A DNA stretch of 64,000 bases, taken from assembly GCA_019925105.1 (NCBI GenBank), contig JAHGAU010000015.1, positions 186,001 through 250,000 of the forward strand, read 5' to 3'. A program made the translations under genes and the position numbers. The number at the start of each line of letters is the position of its first letter. The stretch's first letter is position 1. The notes under the pieces were generated by a model. The model did not search any database. It was not told the DNA's origin and saw only the letters and a program-made list of their open reading frames with translations. Shown here in pieces: positions 11,701-23,100 of the stretch. Source of the stretch: Niebla homalea (Eukaryota > Ascomycota > Lecanoromycetes > Lecanorales > Ramalinaceae).

Positions 11701-12177
11701 TAGTATCGTATTTCTGGATGATTTCTGTGGGTCTAGTGGGGAGCCAATGACTTACATGCAATTGTTCCGACTTGCCGTGTTCAACGACTCATCCGTCCCC
11801 CCTGCACTGGCGATTTCGGCCTCTTCGGTAATGGCCTCATCATCGTCACTCGATTGATCATCTGAAATGGCCTCATCTTCCGCCTCAGATGCTTCCTCAC
11901 TTTGGGCATCTTTTCTGCGCCGAGCACGACTATTGCGCGTTCTCGTAGCGCTAGATCTTGTGCGGCTGTCTTCTATTTCATCATGATCATCCTCGTCCTC
12001 ACTCTCCTCTTCCTGGTGCTCTGAGCCGTTGGCATCTGCAGCAGAATCTGAATCATCGTCTTCATCTACTTCTGGCTCATCTGGATCTGCTGGAGCATCT
12101 GCTTCTTGCACGTCTTCATCCTCCCCTTCGGCGTCTTCCTCGACAGGGCTGTATGAGGCATGTACCCGATGATCCAT
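8725..12177 (-). CDS. MYST-family histone acetyltransferase with PHD finger (SAS3/KAT6-like)
   Basis: Predicted 1063 aa from exons 12177-11756, 11686-11607, 11506-11459 and 11366-8725, all in phase. The N-terminus is very acidic. The PHD finger spans three exons and reassembles cleanly: CIFC, then ACSVCGDNSHRQC, then WRCPTC, giving a Cys4-His-Cys3 set. The MYST core follows. Its C2HC zinc finger is LCEFCLKYMSSDYVAWRHRL plus the next KC (about residues 508-535), the catalytic Cys lies in NNVSCILTLP (about 618), the acetyl-CoA loop is QRKGYGNLL, and the catalytic Glu is in SPEKPLSDMG. The C-terminal ~300 residues are low-complexity and end in a strongly acidic tail. Family knowledge: these enzymes acetylate histone H3 (NuA3/MOZ type) in the nucleus. 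The true start is uncertain: an acceptor at 12227 leads in frame into KLATATVTRGSALIGLMDHR, hinting at an unlocated upstream exon. Confidence 0.9.
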
Positions 12178-12889
12178 CAACCCGATCAGGGCAGACCCCC
12201 GCGTCACCGTTGCTGTCGCCAGCTTGTCTAGGATGAATCACCAATTCATAACTCAATGTTGATATTTCGAGTCGATCGAGCTCTTTCAAAAACTGGACTG
12301 ATGGTCTCCCACTCGTGGCGAGCCTGTGCAGTTCGGCGAAGCTTTTGTTTTGCTGGAGGGTAGGGAAAACACCAACACGACGCTCCTCAACACCAAACAC
12401 CGAGATGAGCAGGCCAGAAGATCAAGGCTCGATCTGCCTTCTCTGGGATCAAGAACTTCAATCCTACTTGTATGAGTCTTGTTAGCCTCACTTGTTGGGG
12501 ACTGGGAATTCAATTGGCGCGCGGCCACCTACGCTCGCTCACGCTGTAGAATTATCTTTTAGCTACTCCAAGCAATCTTTGAGGCTTCAGGGACAGATGC
12601 GACGCGTAATTCGGGCTCCGAGAGAGGCGTAGGGGCTGGGTAGGCGTTGCAAGGGCAAAATGCTCACTTCAAGTAGAGGTTCAATCGTCCCGCTAAAATT
12701 CAGCCCTACCGACGCCGGCCGAGAAATTGACTTCACTTCAATGGCAGAACAGCCCAGACTTTCATCAATTCACCCACGATTATTGTATGCGCAATCATTG
12801 TCAATGAACTGATGAAGCTGAGAAAGAAATAATAGACCTCGATTGATTTGCATCAAACAGTCGCAAATTACTCACCTCATATCGCAATC
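12178..12889. promoter_or_regulatory. Divergent intergenic region between acetyltransferase and complex I subunit
   Basis: About 700 bp between head-to-head genes, so it should contain both promoters and perhaps the missing first exon of the acetyltransferase. I saw no ATG-led exon with a good donor that joins to the acceptor at 12227. Confidence 0.4.
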
Positions 12890-13338
12890 ATGGGAGTGCC
12901 ATTCGAAGCTTTGATTCCCTACGCCATCATGCTAGGCGTAAGTCCTCGCGCAACCAGAAACCCGATCACAATCCCCACAGCATGCTAATGCCTTCTGCAG
13001 ATGTTTGGTGTGACAGGTGCTGGCATGTCCAAGATACGGCATTGGCAAAATGGAGGCAAAAGAGCTCGTCATTCAATTGATCAATGGGACCGCCAGAGTA
13101 TGCTACCCAGCAACATCTTTCAAACTTGAGGAGAAGCTTATGAAGAACGTATAGTGATGGATAGAGATAGGCGGTTGACGGGGTACTTGAGAGGTCAGAC
13201 AGATAATGTGGATGCGCCGTTAGGATTTGAGCTGAATAATCCTTGGAAGGTATGTCTCCTCATTATTTGATATACGTACATCAAATCGCCAGCATTGCTG
13301 ATAACCCATTACTCCAGCTCGAAAGCCGCATCATATAG
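12890..13338 (+). CDS. NADH:ubiquinone oxidoreductase 9.8 kDa subunit (NDUFA1/MWFE type)
   Basis: Four exons, 12890-12937, 13001-13097, 13155-13249 and 13318-13338, give an 86 aa protein. It is too fragmented to appear as one open frame. It begins MGVPFEALIPYAIMLGMFGV, a single N-terminal membrane helix, followed by the basic segment KIRHWQNGGKRARHSIDQWD and a hydrophilic tail with GYLRGQTDNVDAPLGFELNN. This matches the fungal orthologue of the accessory complex I subunit in size and layout (single transmembrane helix, then a matrix or intermembrane-space tail). It acts in the mitochondrial inner membrane as a structural subunit of complex I. Introns have standard GTAAGT/GTATGC/GTATGT donors and are 63, 57 and 68 bp. 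It converges with the NAT gene ending 93 bp downstream. Confidence 0.88.
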
Positions 13339-13430
13339 CGTCACGGTATACCATTTTCAGAACACTCCCAAGCAAAGAGAAAGAAAGCCATATCCAAGAA
13401 ACGATGCCCAACCCTACATATTCCTCACTC

Positions 13431-14633
13431 TCAAGAAGCCACCCCCCTCAATTCTGCCACCGTCCCTGCAATCCCTCTCCTCTCCTGCTCACTTAACCGA
13501 ATCCCAAATACCTCATCCAACACTTTCACCCTCTCCCCCTCGGTCCTACACTCCTTAACCACCTCGCTCTTCCCGCCCAGCGTCCTCTTAACCTGGCCCC
13601 CCAGCATCTGCACCGTCCCCACACACACAGCCGCTCCTTCCTTATCCCTCTCCACCAAATACTTCATCACCACAACCGTATACGTGAAGAACGAACTCCT
13701 CACCCTACTGGCATAAAACATTAAAACCTCCAGATCCTGCGGGAAGAACTCCAACTCCGTGAACGCATACGTCGGGATCCAATTCTCCCTCTCCTCCATC
13801 ATCTCCCCTTCGCCCTCGATGCCCGCCACGGACGGGTGGTGGTGATGGATCTTGTTGCTCGGCCCGCGCTGCTGGTAGATCCACAGCTTCTGCGCGCTGG
13901 CGGTCGGGTGCAGCGACTGCGGCAGACTGTCCCGCACGAGCCGGATCCGCGACCCCGGCGCGATCGAATCCTCCTGGTAGTTGTTCTCCAGCAGCAGCGG
14001 CAGCGTGGGACCGTTGCGCCCGAACCCGACGTCCACCATGTACTGCTGCGCCGCGATGGTGATGATGAGGACCATGTGGGACCTGTGATGGCCAGTCAGT
14101 CTATCATCCTTGTCTTCTTTTCATTGCACGGATGTTGTGGTAGTGAGGCGGGGGGAGAAAAAACATAAGGAAGGGAGGGTGGAATTGAATTGAGGGGAAA
14201 GCAAAAGCCATCAATCTCACCAGCCCAAATACGCCACCTCCCCCTTCCCCCCCGGCCCGACCCCCGCACACACCCTCGCCCCCGCCGCATAGACCTCGAA
14301 CCCGAGACTCCTCAGCACGGTCCCGAAAAAAGTGTTGTTCTCCATGTCCAGCCCCCCCCTGCCATTCCCCGCGCCCACGATCTTCTCGAAGAGCACATCC
14401 GGGTGCATGTCGATGCTGTTGTCCGGCGTGGTGTAGTGCAGCGAGAGGTTCTCAAAGGGGATGGCGGCCAGGGTGTGCCGCTGCAGCTGGGTGAGGAAAT
14501 GGAGTTTCTCGGCGGGGGAGGCGAGGGATGGGTGGGAAGAGCGGAGGGATTGGGAGCGCGGGAGTCGGATGTGGTTGAAGAAGCGGGCGAGTTGGGGGGT
14601 GTAGATGGGGTGCGGGGGTGGGACGGTGGACAT
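13431..14633 (-). CDS. Arylamine N-acetyltransferase homologue lacking the catalytic Cys
   Basis: Two exons, 14633-14221 and 14082-13431 (intron 137 bp, GTGAGA...CACAG), give 354 aa. NAT landmarks: the N-terminal helical domain with LTQLQRHTLAAIPFENLSLH, the active-site region GRGGLDMENNTFFG, the His strand SHMVLIITIA and the Asp loop YMVDVGFGRNGP. In active NATs the first motif reads RGG-x-C-x-E-x-N, supplying the nucleophile of a Cys-His-Asp triad. Here the Cys position is Asp (codon GAC), while His and Asp are kept. The reading frame runs intact through the adjoining run of G, so this is not explained by a simple frameshift. Start chosen at MSTVPPPHPIYTPQ. Catalytically inactive paralogue or altered activity is an inference. 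Confidence 0.85.
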
Positions 14634-15218
14634 CGGGGGGGGTTTGGGAGGAAAGACAGGTAAATTATTGTGAGTGTGTGTGTGGGCTTCAGGTATTGGT
14701 GGGTTGCACCATCGACTGGAGAATATTTGAGGATAGGGACATTGTAAGGGTGAAAATCTTGATTGATTTGATGCAGTGAATGTTTGTCTTGTTTTGGGAA
14801 CGAATCGCCCAGGTAGGTTGGCGGGATGGAGGGGAAGGTGATTCATTATTATTATTGCTTTTTTTTGATACCCCGAAGGCTGTAGGGCCTGTCAGGCAGC
14901 TGCCTGTACACAAGTACTTCCGCAATAATAGGAAACAGGTTCAGACAGTGACTAGACAATCGACGACATCCATAGCTATAGTGTTTCTGTGTATAATGTC
15001 TTTCGGTCCACGTGTAGCGGAAGTAAATTGAACTTGACTTCATGCAAGGCACGAATTGGCAAGGGATCGGTGGTTGGGCTTAGCGCTCATCAGACCGCTT
15101 CTTGCTTTCGGGTTATCAAAAAAAGAAAAAATGCCGAGAGTGCTGTAGTATCAAGTAGTCAATGTACTCGAATATGCCTCTGAGGCTCATCAAATCTCTT
15201 GTGTACAAAGTGAAAAGC
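14634..15218. other. Intergenic region
   Basis: About 580 bp: promoter of the NAT gene and 3' flank of the DUF3429 gene. No coding signal beyond short shadow frames. Confidence 0.4.
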
Positions 15219-16464
15219 CTACTCTTCCTCCTCCTCCTCGTCCTCCTCCTCCTCACCTTCTTCCTCCTCATCATCATCACCCTCTTCATCCGCAGCAACG
15301 ATCCTGTCCCGCTTATACCGCTCCTCCTCCTCCATCTCACTCACTTGCATTTCCCTCAATGCCTTGACCCTGTCGGCTGGGCTTGGCAGCCTGTTGATCT
15401 TGTCCGCAATTTGACCCCTGCCGATCAAGCTGACCACGATACTGGCGCCAACGACGAACGTCAAGACAAACCGATAGGTCGCGTACCATGCAGGGGCCCA
15501 GCCTCTGACTACAGCTCTGGAATCGGCGAAGTAGAGGAAGGTGAAAGCACAAAATTGAGAAATTAGTGCGTATTCGATGGGTAGTAGCATGGTTGGCCAT
15601 GCGATGGCTGGGGCGACGACACCGAAGGCATAACGGGTGTAGCCGACTGTTCCGCCATATTTCGCCCATTCAAGGCCCCAGTGGATTGCCCCTAGGAAGG
15701 AGATGATCTAGAAATGTGGATCAGGTAGGGTCAGAGACGGGTAAGGTACCACGTGGGAGATGGAAGGGCTTACCACGGCGCCGTACCCAATTTGGATGGG
15801 TTCGATGATGTGGAGCAGCGCTTCTGCTGTTTGGCCGCTCAAGAGGAAGCCCTGACCAGTTATAGAGGCATGATTGATATCCCATGCTAGATAGACGGTC
15901 GAAAGTGAGGTCGCGAGGTATGGAAGGACGCCGGCCATGCCGAGATTTAGGGCTTCGCGAGGCACTTCATCGAGCGCGAATGTGTCTCTGATGGTTTTCT
16001 TGAATGCATCGTGTCAGCACCCTATGCTCTCGAGGATGGGTTGCCCAGAAGATGGAAACGGGAGGAAGACGGACAAGATCTTCCTTTACGCCTGCCAACA
16101 TGTCCTCGCCCTTCTCTGGCTCTTCCACGCCCTTCTCAGAGAAGACTCCATGCACTGATGATGCCATTGAGACCTCATCTGGGTGCGGCTCCAACTTTTC
16201 GCGCTCCACGGCTAGCTCATGCTTCTTGTCAATTTGATCGTACGGACTGGCCCCGCCAGACTGGTAGCGTTGAACAGAGGTACTGAGTGGCCGGCGGAAT
16301 GCCAGTGCTAATTCGTACGGTCTCTTTACGACGGGCACACGAAGGGTTTCCAGGCTCGATGCATTGGGCCGCGCCAGGCTAGTAGCGGTCCGAGTGGGAG
16401 GAGTAGCCAGACAGCGGAGGTTGGAACGAGCGAAAGACGCTACATGTCTTGATCGGATCATCAT
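15219..16464 (-). CDS. DUF3429/TMEM69-like mitochondrial inner-membrane protein
   Basis: Three exons, 16464-16075, 15998-15774 and 15707-15219, join in phase to 367 aa. The first ~100 residues are Arg/Ser/Ala-rich and acid-poor (MMIRSRHVASFARSNLRCLA), a typical mitochondrial targeting sequence. Then comes KTIRDTFALDEVPREALNLG leading into about five hydrophobic helices, including MAGVLPYLATSLSTVYLAWD, VVAPAIAWPTMLLPIEYALI and FVLTFVVGASIVVSLIG, with the conserved GAIHWGLEWAKYGG loop. This is the DUF3429 (TMEM69) pattern. The C-terminus ends in an unusually long acidic tail encoded by a GAG/GAA-rich microsatellite. The first intron has an atypical donor (GTCCGT); an alternative donor GTAAAG 12 bp earlier would shorten the protein by four residues. 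Molecular function of the family is unknown to me. Confidence 0.8.
15222..15300. repeat. CTC/CTT-rich trinucleotide tract coding for acidic tail
   Basis: Imperfect TCC/TCT triplet array on the plus strand that is read as a Glu/Asp-rich C-terminus of the DUF3429 protein on the minus strand. Such tracts vary in length between isolates. Confidence 0.6.
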
Positions 16465-17189
16465 GGCTGCTTTGTAGAGTGGAGATTTGAACGAAGGAGC
16501 GGCAGGCTCGATCTCCGCCTTACTGGTTGCCCTCAATTGATCCTATCAGGCGTGCTTGAAATCATTGAAGAGCGATATAAAGGTTGTTTTTTTGGTTCTC
16601 CCTCGTCCTTTGCAACTGTCCCGGATAATCAGTACAGCCGCGCTGCCAAGTATTGCCAAGGATTTAGCCTTAGCGCGCAGGCGGGTCACTTCCGCACATA
16701 TCAGGATTTTGAAAGTGTTTACACTTTTTGAGCGGATGGGAGGACTCGAGGAAGGGTTTCAAAATTCTGTCAAACAAATGATGCTGTCTGATCAGAGTCA
16801 TAGACCCAGACACATATTGAATGTGCTTCCATAGCGGTCAAAAATGATGGTTCCTAATCGAGCAATGATATGACGCAATTGCACATATATTACTATCCAA
16901 GTTCTTCTGCACCTCGATCCTAATTCTCTCCTCTGCAACCACCCAAGTCGCTCTTTCCATGTTCCGCACACGCACCAAGTCCTGCGTATCTCTTCTTAAT
17001 GACCTGATTTAGGGACAAGAGCGTGGAATGACTCACGCGAAATGATCTTTTGCCGCATTGCGGGCAAGACGACATTCATCGAAGGGGCGAACATCCTCAT
17101 GAAAGAGGTTCCGTTCGCATTAGCCTCACTGTACAAACAGCCCATACAATAATTCTCCCGGCCAGGGTTACGGCGGCCTGCGATTCATC
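16465..17189. promoter_or_regulatory. Divergent promoter region of DUF3429 gene and VPS13
   Basis: About 725 bp between head-to-head start codons. No specific operator recognised. Short plus-strand frames here are not protein-like. Confidence 0.45.
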
Positions 17190-20100
17190 ATGCTCGAAGG
17201 ACTTGTCGCCAACCTGCTCAACAGGTTCTTGGGCATGTATGTCAAGAACTTCGATGCGAAGCAGCTCAACGTTGGGATTTGGAGTGGTGATGTCAAGTTG
17301 AAGAACCTCGAGCTCAGGCGCGAAGCTTTGGACCAGCTTCACCTGCCTGTCAATGTCGTTGAAGGCCACCTTGGTCATCTGACCATGTCAATACCATGGA
17401 CGAACCTTAGAGGCAAGCCGGTTCGTGTCAGTATTGAAGATGTCTTCCTTCTGGCGGCCCCAAAGGAAGAGGCCTCCTACAATGAGGAGGAAGAAGCCAA
17501 ACGGGCTCATGACGTGAAGATGGAAAAGCTCGAGAATGCAGAGTTGTTGAAGCAAAAGAACACCGAAGGCCAAAGCCAGGAAGAACAGCAGAAAACTCAA
17601 AGCTTCACCGAAAGTGTCACTACCGCCATCGTCGACAACCTCCAGGTCAGCATCAAGAATATCCACATACGTTACGAGGACTCTATTGCTGCGCCAGGCC
17701 ATCCTTTCTCCTTGGGATTGACGTTGCAAGAGTTCAGTGCTGTTAGTACCGATAGTAACTGGAAGCCAAGCTACATCCAATCAAGTTCTGACACGGCCAA
17801 CAAGCTGGCTGTGCTGAATGCACTCGCCTTCTATTGGAATACCGACGATGAGCTCTTTGGTAGCGGTACAGGTCAACAAGTCGGTGCTGAAGCACAAGGG
17901 ACGGACCATGGAGGTATGATCGAGAAGTTTCGATCAGGGATGGAAGGAGAACAGCATCATCAATACATGCTCAAGCCCGTCAGCGGGAGGGCTGCACTTG
18001 AGCTCGACAAGACTGGAAAATTGGAAAAGCCAAAAATCCGTGCCCGTCTTCTCTTTCAGGAGCTTGGCTTCGTGATTGATGACGAGCAATACCGTGATGC
18101 CTTGATGATGGTCGACCTATTCCACTACTTCATCCGCCATCAAGAATACAAGAAGTTCCAACCCAAGCGCACCCCAAAGGAGGATCCCAAAGCATGGCTC
18201 CGATTTGCCTTCAAGTCGGTACACTCGAAAATACATGAGCGCCATCGCATGTGGTCATGGGACTACTTCAAGGAAAGACGAGATGACCGCTTGAAATACA
18301 TTGAACTTTTCAAGAAGAAGAAGAAAGAGGAGAAGTTGGCACCAGAGGAGGTTCAAGAAGTCGATAAGCTGGAGAAGAAGCTGAGCTACGAGGATCTTCG
18401 CTTCTGGCGCTCACTGGCGCGCAACCAGCTTCGGAAGGAGAACGTCGGGGTTAAGAAACCAGCACCGAAGCAGACATGGAGTCAGTGGGCCTTCGGCTCC
18501 GGCAAGAAGACCGAGGAAGAGCCCGGTGATACAGAAATGTCCGAAGAGCAGCGAAAAGAGCTTTACGCTGCAATCGACTGGGATGAAAAGAAGACCATCA
18601 CGGACAGCGTTGACCTCCCCCGAGATAGCGTCAAGCTTCAGATAGAGTCCTCTTTACGGACGGGAAGTTTCACGCTCAAGCGAGACCCTCATGGCAAAGC
18701 TACCGAGATCCTGAGCCTCATGTTCGACAATTTCCAAGCCAAAGCGCTGCAGCGACCGGACTCTTTTCTAGCGGACCTCAGCCTTGGTGGCATGCGGATC
18801 AATGATGGAAGCACGGAGGGTAGCCTTTTCCCTCAAATCGTAAACTTCAAGGATGCTACTGCAGGGAGTGTCAAGGGATCCTTGGAGGACATCGCTGCGG
18901 AAGACAAGGATCCAAATGCACAAAGGTCCAAGGAAAAGGCGGCTGAGGAAGCATTGTTCCATATGATCTTCGAGCAAAACCCCCTGGACGAGAGTGCCGA
19001 CTCTGCCCTCATGATGAAGATCAAAAGCCTTGAGGTAGTGTATAACCCGAAATTCATCATAGAAGTGGCCAATTTCTTCAAACCTCCAGAACGGCACATG
19101 GAGTCCATCGGTGCTCTACTTGAGACTGCAGGCGCGACAGTGGAAGGCATTCGCCAGCAGACACGGGCCGGGCTTGAATTTGCCCTTGAAGAACACAAGA
19201 CTCTCAATGCCAACCTTGATATTCAGGCACCGCTGATAATAATTCCCGAGAGCATCACCAAGGAAAGTGCATTGTGCATGATATTAGATGCCGGCCATGT
19301 CAGTCTCAACAGTGAGCTTGTTGATAAAGAGACTCTGCACGATATACAGTCAAAACAGAAAAAACAGTACAGTGACAAGGATTTTCAGCAACTGGAAGGC
19401 TTGATGTACGACAAGTTTCTTTTGAAGCTGGACTCGACCCAGCTACTCCTTGGGCCAGGTATCGAGGCGACGAAAGCTCAGCTCAATGCCCGGGATGACC
19501 CGAATAACCTACACATCATCGATCGTATCAATATGGATTTCACCCTAGAGACGTCAATCATACCCAAGTCCAGTGACCTGACCAAGACACGAATTTCAGG
19601 TCACCTTCCTGTTCTCCATGCTTCCATTTCGGATAAGAAATACAAAAACCTGATGAAACTCATTGATGTAGCAATACCCAAATTCGATACTGATGAGCCG
19701 CTGGATGGTCGGACAAAAGCGCCAACGAAGGACATCAAAGTTCCTGGGGTCGACAAGTCTCGAGCTGACGAGGTCTTGAACAAATCAAGATCCAAGTCTG
19801 TGTCGCAACAAGACCAGGACCTTGATGTAGATGATGACTCGGACGAGGAAGGTGACAAAACAAAACCCAAGGCCGTGAAGCGTTCAGACACTCAGGAGGT
19901 CAATCTTCACCAAAGAAATTTTGAGTTCAAATTCACGGTCGACAAACTGCAAGGCTCTTTATACAGATCAGATCCAGACGAGAAAAAGCCTGATAAGTTA
20001 CTGGTCGAGCTTGTTGCCGAGCATTTTTATCTGGACTTCTATCTGCGGCCCTATGACATGGTTGCGGAAGTTCTGCTCAAGAAGTTGAACGTTGATGATT

Positions 20101-23100
20101 ATATCGAAGAAAATCCAAGTCCGGAATTCAAGAAAATCATCTCAAGCGAAGGCTTTGGTGCTGATGAGCAGAGGGATCTGTTCAATGTGAAGTTCGTCAA
20201 AGTCAATTTGGACTCGCCCGAATTTGAATCGACTTACGAAGGCATTGCCACCAACCTGGATGTTTCGGTCTCCACCCTCAATCTTGTCGTCACACGAAGG
20301 ACCCTACTAACTCTCCTCGACTTCGTTTTGGTGACTTTTGCTAGTCCCGATGAATCGCCTGCTTCCCAAAGCAACATAGAAGATGCGGACCCAGGCGACA
20401 GGGATATCAGCAAAGCTCAGGTGGAGTCTGCTCCTCCCAGTGCAGACAAAGTCAGAATCAAGATTGTCCTGCAGAGCGTCGCACTGATCTTGAACAATGA
20501 TGGCATTCGTTTGGCCACCTTGTCTCTTAATTCGGCAGATGTTGGCCTTTTCCTCAGCGGAGGTACCATGAATGTTGCTGCCCGCCTCGGTAATCTGTCA
20601 CTTGTCGACGATATCAATCAAGGCGCATCACCTGAGTCTTCATTGAGGAAATTGGTGACCATTGAGGGTCATGACCTCGCCGATTTCAAATATCAAACAT
20701 TCGATGTCAAGGAGAAGTCATATCCAGGCTATGATGCCAAGATCTATCTTAGATCTGGATCCATCAAGGTAAATTTCTTAGAGGAGCCTTTCCGGAAAAT
20801 CATCAACTTCCTCGTCAAATTTGGACAGATGCAGGCCATCTTCAATGCTGCACGTCAGGCAGCCGCCAATCAAGCTAGTCAAATCCAAGAGAGCCAGAGC
20901 AAATTCCATTTTGATATCCTCATCAAAACACCAATCCTCGTCTTCCCTCGCGTCATGACCGTTGATAGACCTCGAGATACCCTCACCGCGTACTTGGGTG
21001 AGATATATGCTAGCAATGAGTTTATCAAGATTGGCAACGACAGCGTGGAAGGTAACAGAATCGCCGCCGGCATCAGGAATGTCCGTCTTACATCAGACTT
21101 TCATTACGATGACGATCAGTCCGAAGAGCTGGAAATGATTGACAAAGTTGATCTGGATTTCAAAATCACATCTGCTGAGCATCGTGAGGGCTCGAAGCGA
21201 GCAGATATGGAGATCGAGGGCAAGATGTCCCCCATCAATCTTCGCGTTGCTCAGACTCAATTGAAGTTCCTGATGGAGCTTTCAAAGACGGTACCGAACG
21301 CTTTCGCCACCGATCAGGAGCAGACAGAGGAAGAGGCTCTAGCAGAACTCCCACCATCAACTGTGGAGCCGGCAAAGCGAATGAGCGATAAGGCACCGGA
21401 TCCTAGCAATAGAGGCAATCAGCCGTCACATCAAGCCCCTGAACTCAAGTCCAACAATAATGCTTGGACCAAGCTTGATCTGACCTTTGATGCGCGGACT
21501 GTATCACTAGAACTCATTCTTGCAAAGGAGCACGAGCCCGTGGGAGACGTCGAATCTGCCAGTCTGTCCAAGTTCGCAATCAATGAGACTAAGATCAAAC
21601 TGCGTATGAAGACCGATGATTCTCTTGAGTCTGAGCTGCTCATCAATTCTTTCACCATCAAAGACAGTAGGAAGAACGAGACCAACAAATTCAGGAAAAT
21701 CATGTCACTCATCAATGACGACGTCAAGCAGCAGTTCATGGCCAGCGTCACAATGTCCGGTGGCGATGACAAACACATGATTGTCATGCTTACTGTTGAT
21801 AGCCCTAGAGTGATCATGGCGATTGACTATCTCCTAGCCGTACAGGCCTTCGCAAATAGCGCGTTCCCTTCTCAAGAGCCAATGGAGGTTGAGGACGCTT
21901 CTCAGCAAGCTTTGATCAACGATGAGACTGACAGCGGAATCAGTACGCCGGTCGATGCACGCAGACCCTCACCCGAACAGGAGGCGGCTGATGCCCAGAA
22001 GTCTTCTTCTATGAGCATGTCATTCAGAGTCAATGTTGTTGATGCGCAGGTCATCCTCATTGCTAATCCTGCCATTTCGAACTCGGAAGCGATCGTGCTT
22101 GGTACCAAGCAAGTCCTCGTCTCCCAGCAAAACGCATCCACCCTTCAAATCACAAAGGTGGGAATGTTTCTCTGTCGCATGGACAAATTTGAGACGAGTC
22201 GTCTCCGAATATTGGATGATTTCTCTGTTACCATGTCCATGGATAGCCGATCCAAAGGCCGGCAGTCTTCGCTGACCAGTATTTCAATCGACATCGAACC
22301 ACTTGTTTTGCGACTTTCCCTCCGCGATATTTTGCTCGCTATCCAAATAGTCAACAAGGCATCAGAGATGACAAGCACCATCAGTGGGCCCGAGAAAACG
22401 GAGGATACCGAGCCAGCGAAGATAAAGCAGATCACAGGCACTGCAGGTGGGTCGACGAAACGCAAGTCCATGCAAGGAAAACCGGTTTCGACTGTAGCCC
22501 GGCAGACCATACAGTCTCAGGCACCGAAGAAAGACTCAGATGGGCCGCCATTACCACGCAGACCAAGTTCCATAGTCATGAAACGCGAGGAAATGACCGC
22601 TACGATTGAAGGCATACGGGTTATTCTCATTGGCGATCTTCATGAGCTTCCACTGATTGACTGGAGCGTCAAGAAGTTCAACGTCGATGTACGAGACTGG
22701 TCCAACGCAATGTCTGGAGACACGAATGTTGATACGTACATCAACGTTTATAATTTCTCAAAGTCAGCTTGGGAGCCACTGATCGAGCCTTGGCAATTGG
22801 GATTCCATGTGTCTAAGGAGCAAAACCCAGATCTTCTCTCTATCGAGCTATATTCACACAAGATGCTTGAGCTCACCGTCACCTCAGCCACCATTGCCCT
22901 TGCTTCGAAGTCGGCACAGTTCTTGAGCACTGAAGAGGATGTCTTATCTAAGCCTCGTGGATCCGATGCTCCTTATAAGATTCGCAACTACACGGGTTTT
23001 GATGTCAATATTTGGGCTGCATCAAGAGAAGAGGACAAAGGATCTGCCGCGAAGCTAACAGATGGCGAAGAAGCACCGTGGCGGTTCGAAGATCCAACAA

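Noticed and set aside
15222..15300. CRISPR-like or tandem structured repeat
   Set aside because: Simple trinucleotide microsatellite within a coding exon; no spacers, and this is a eukaryote.
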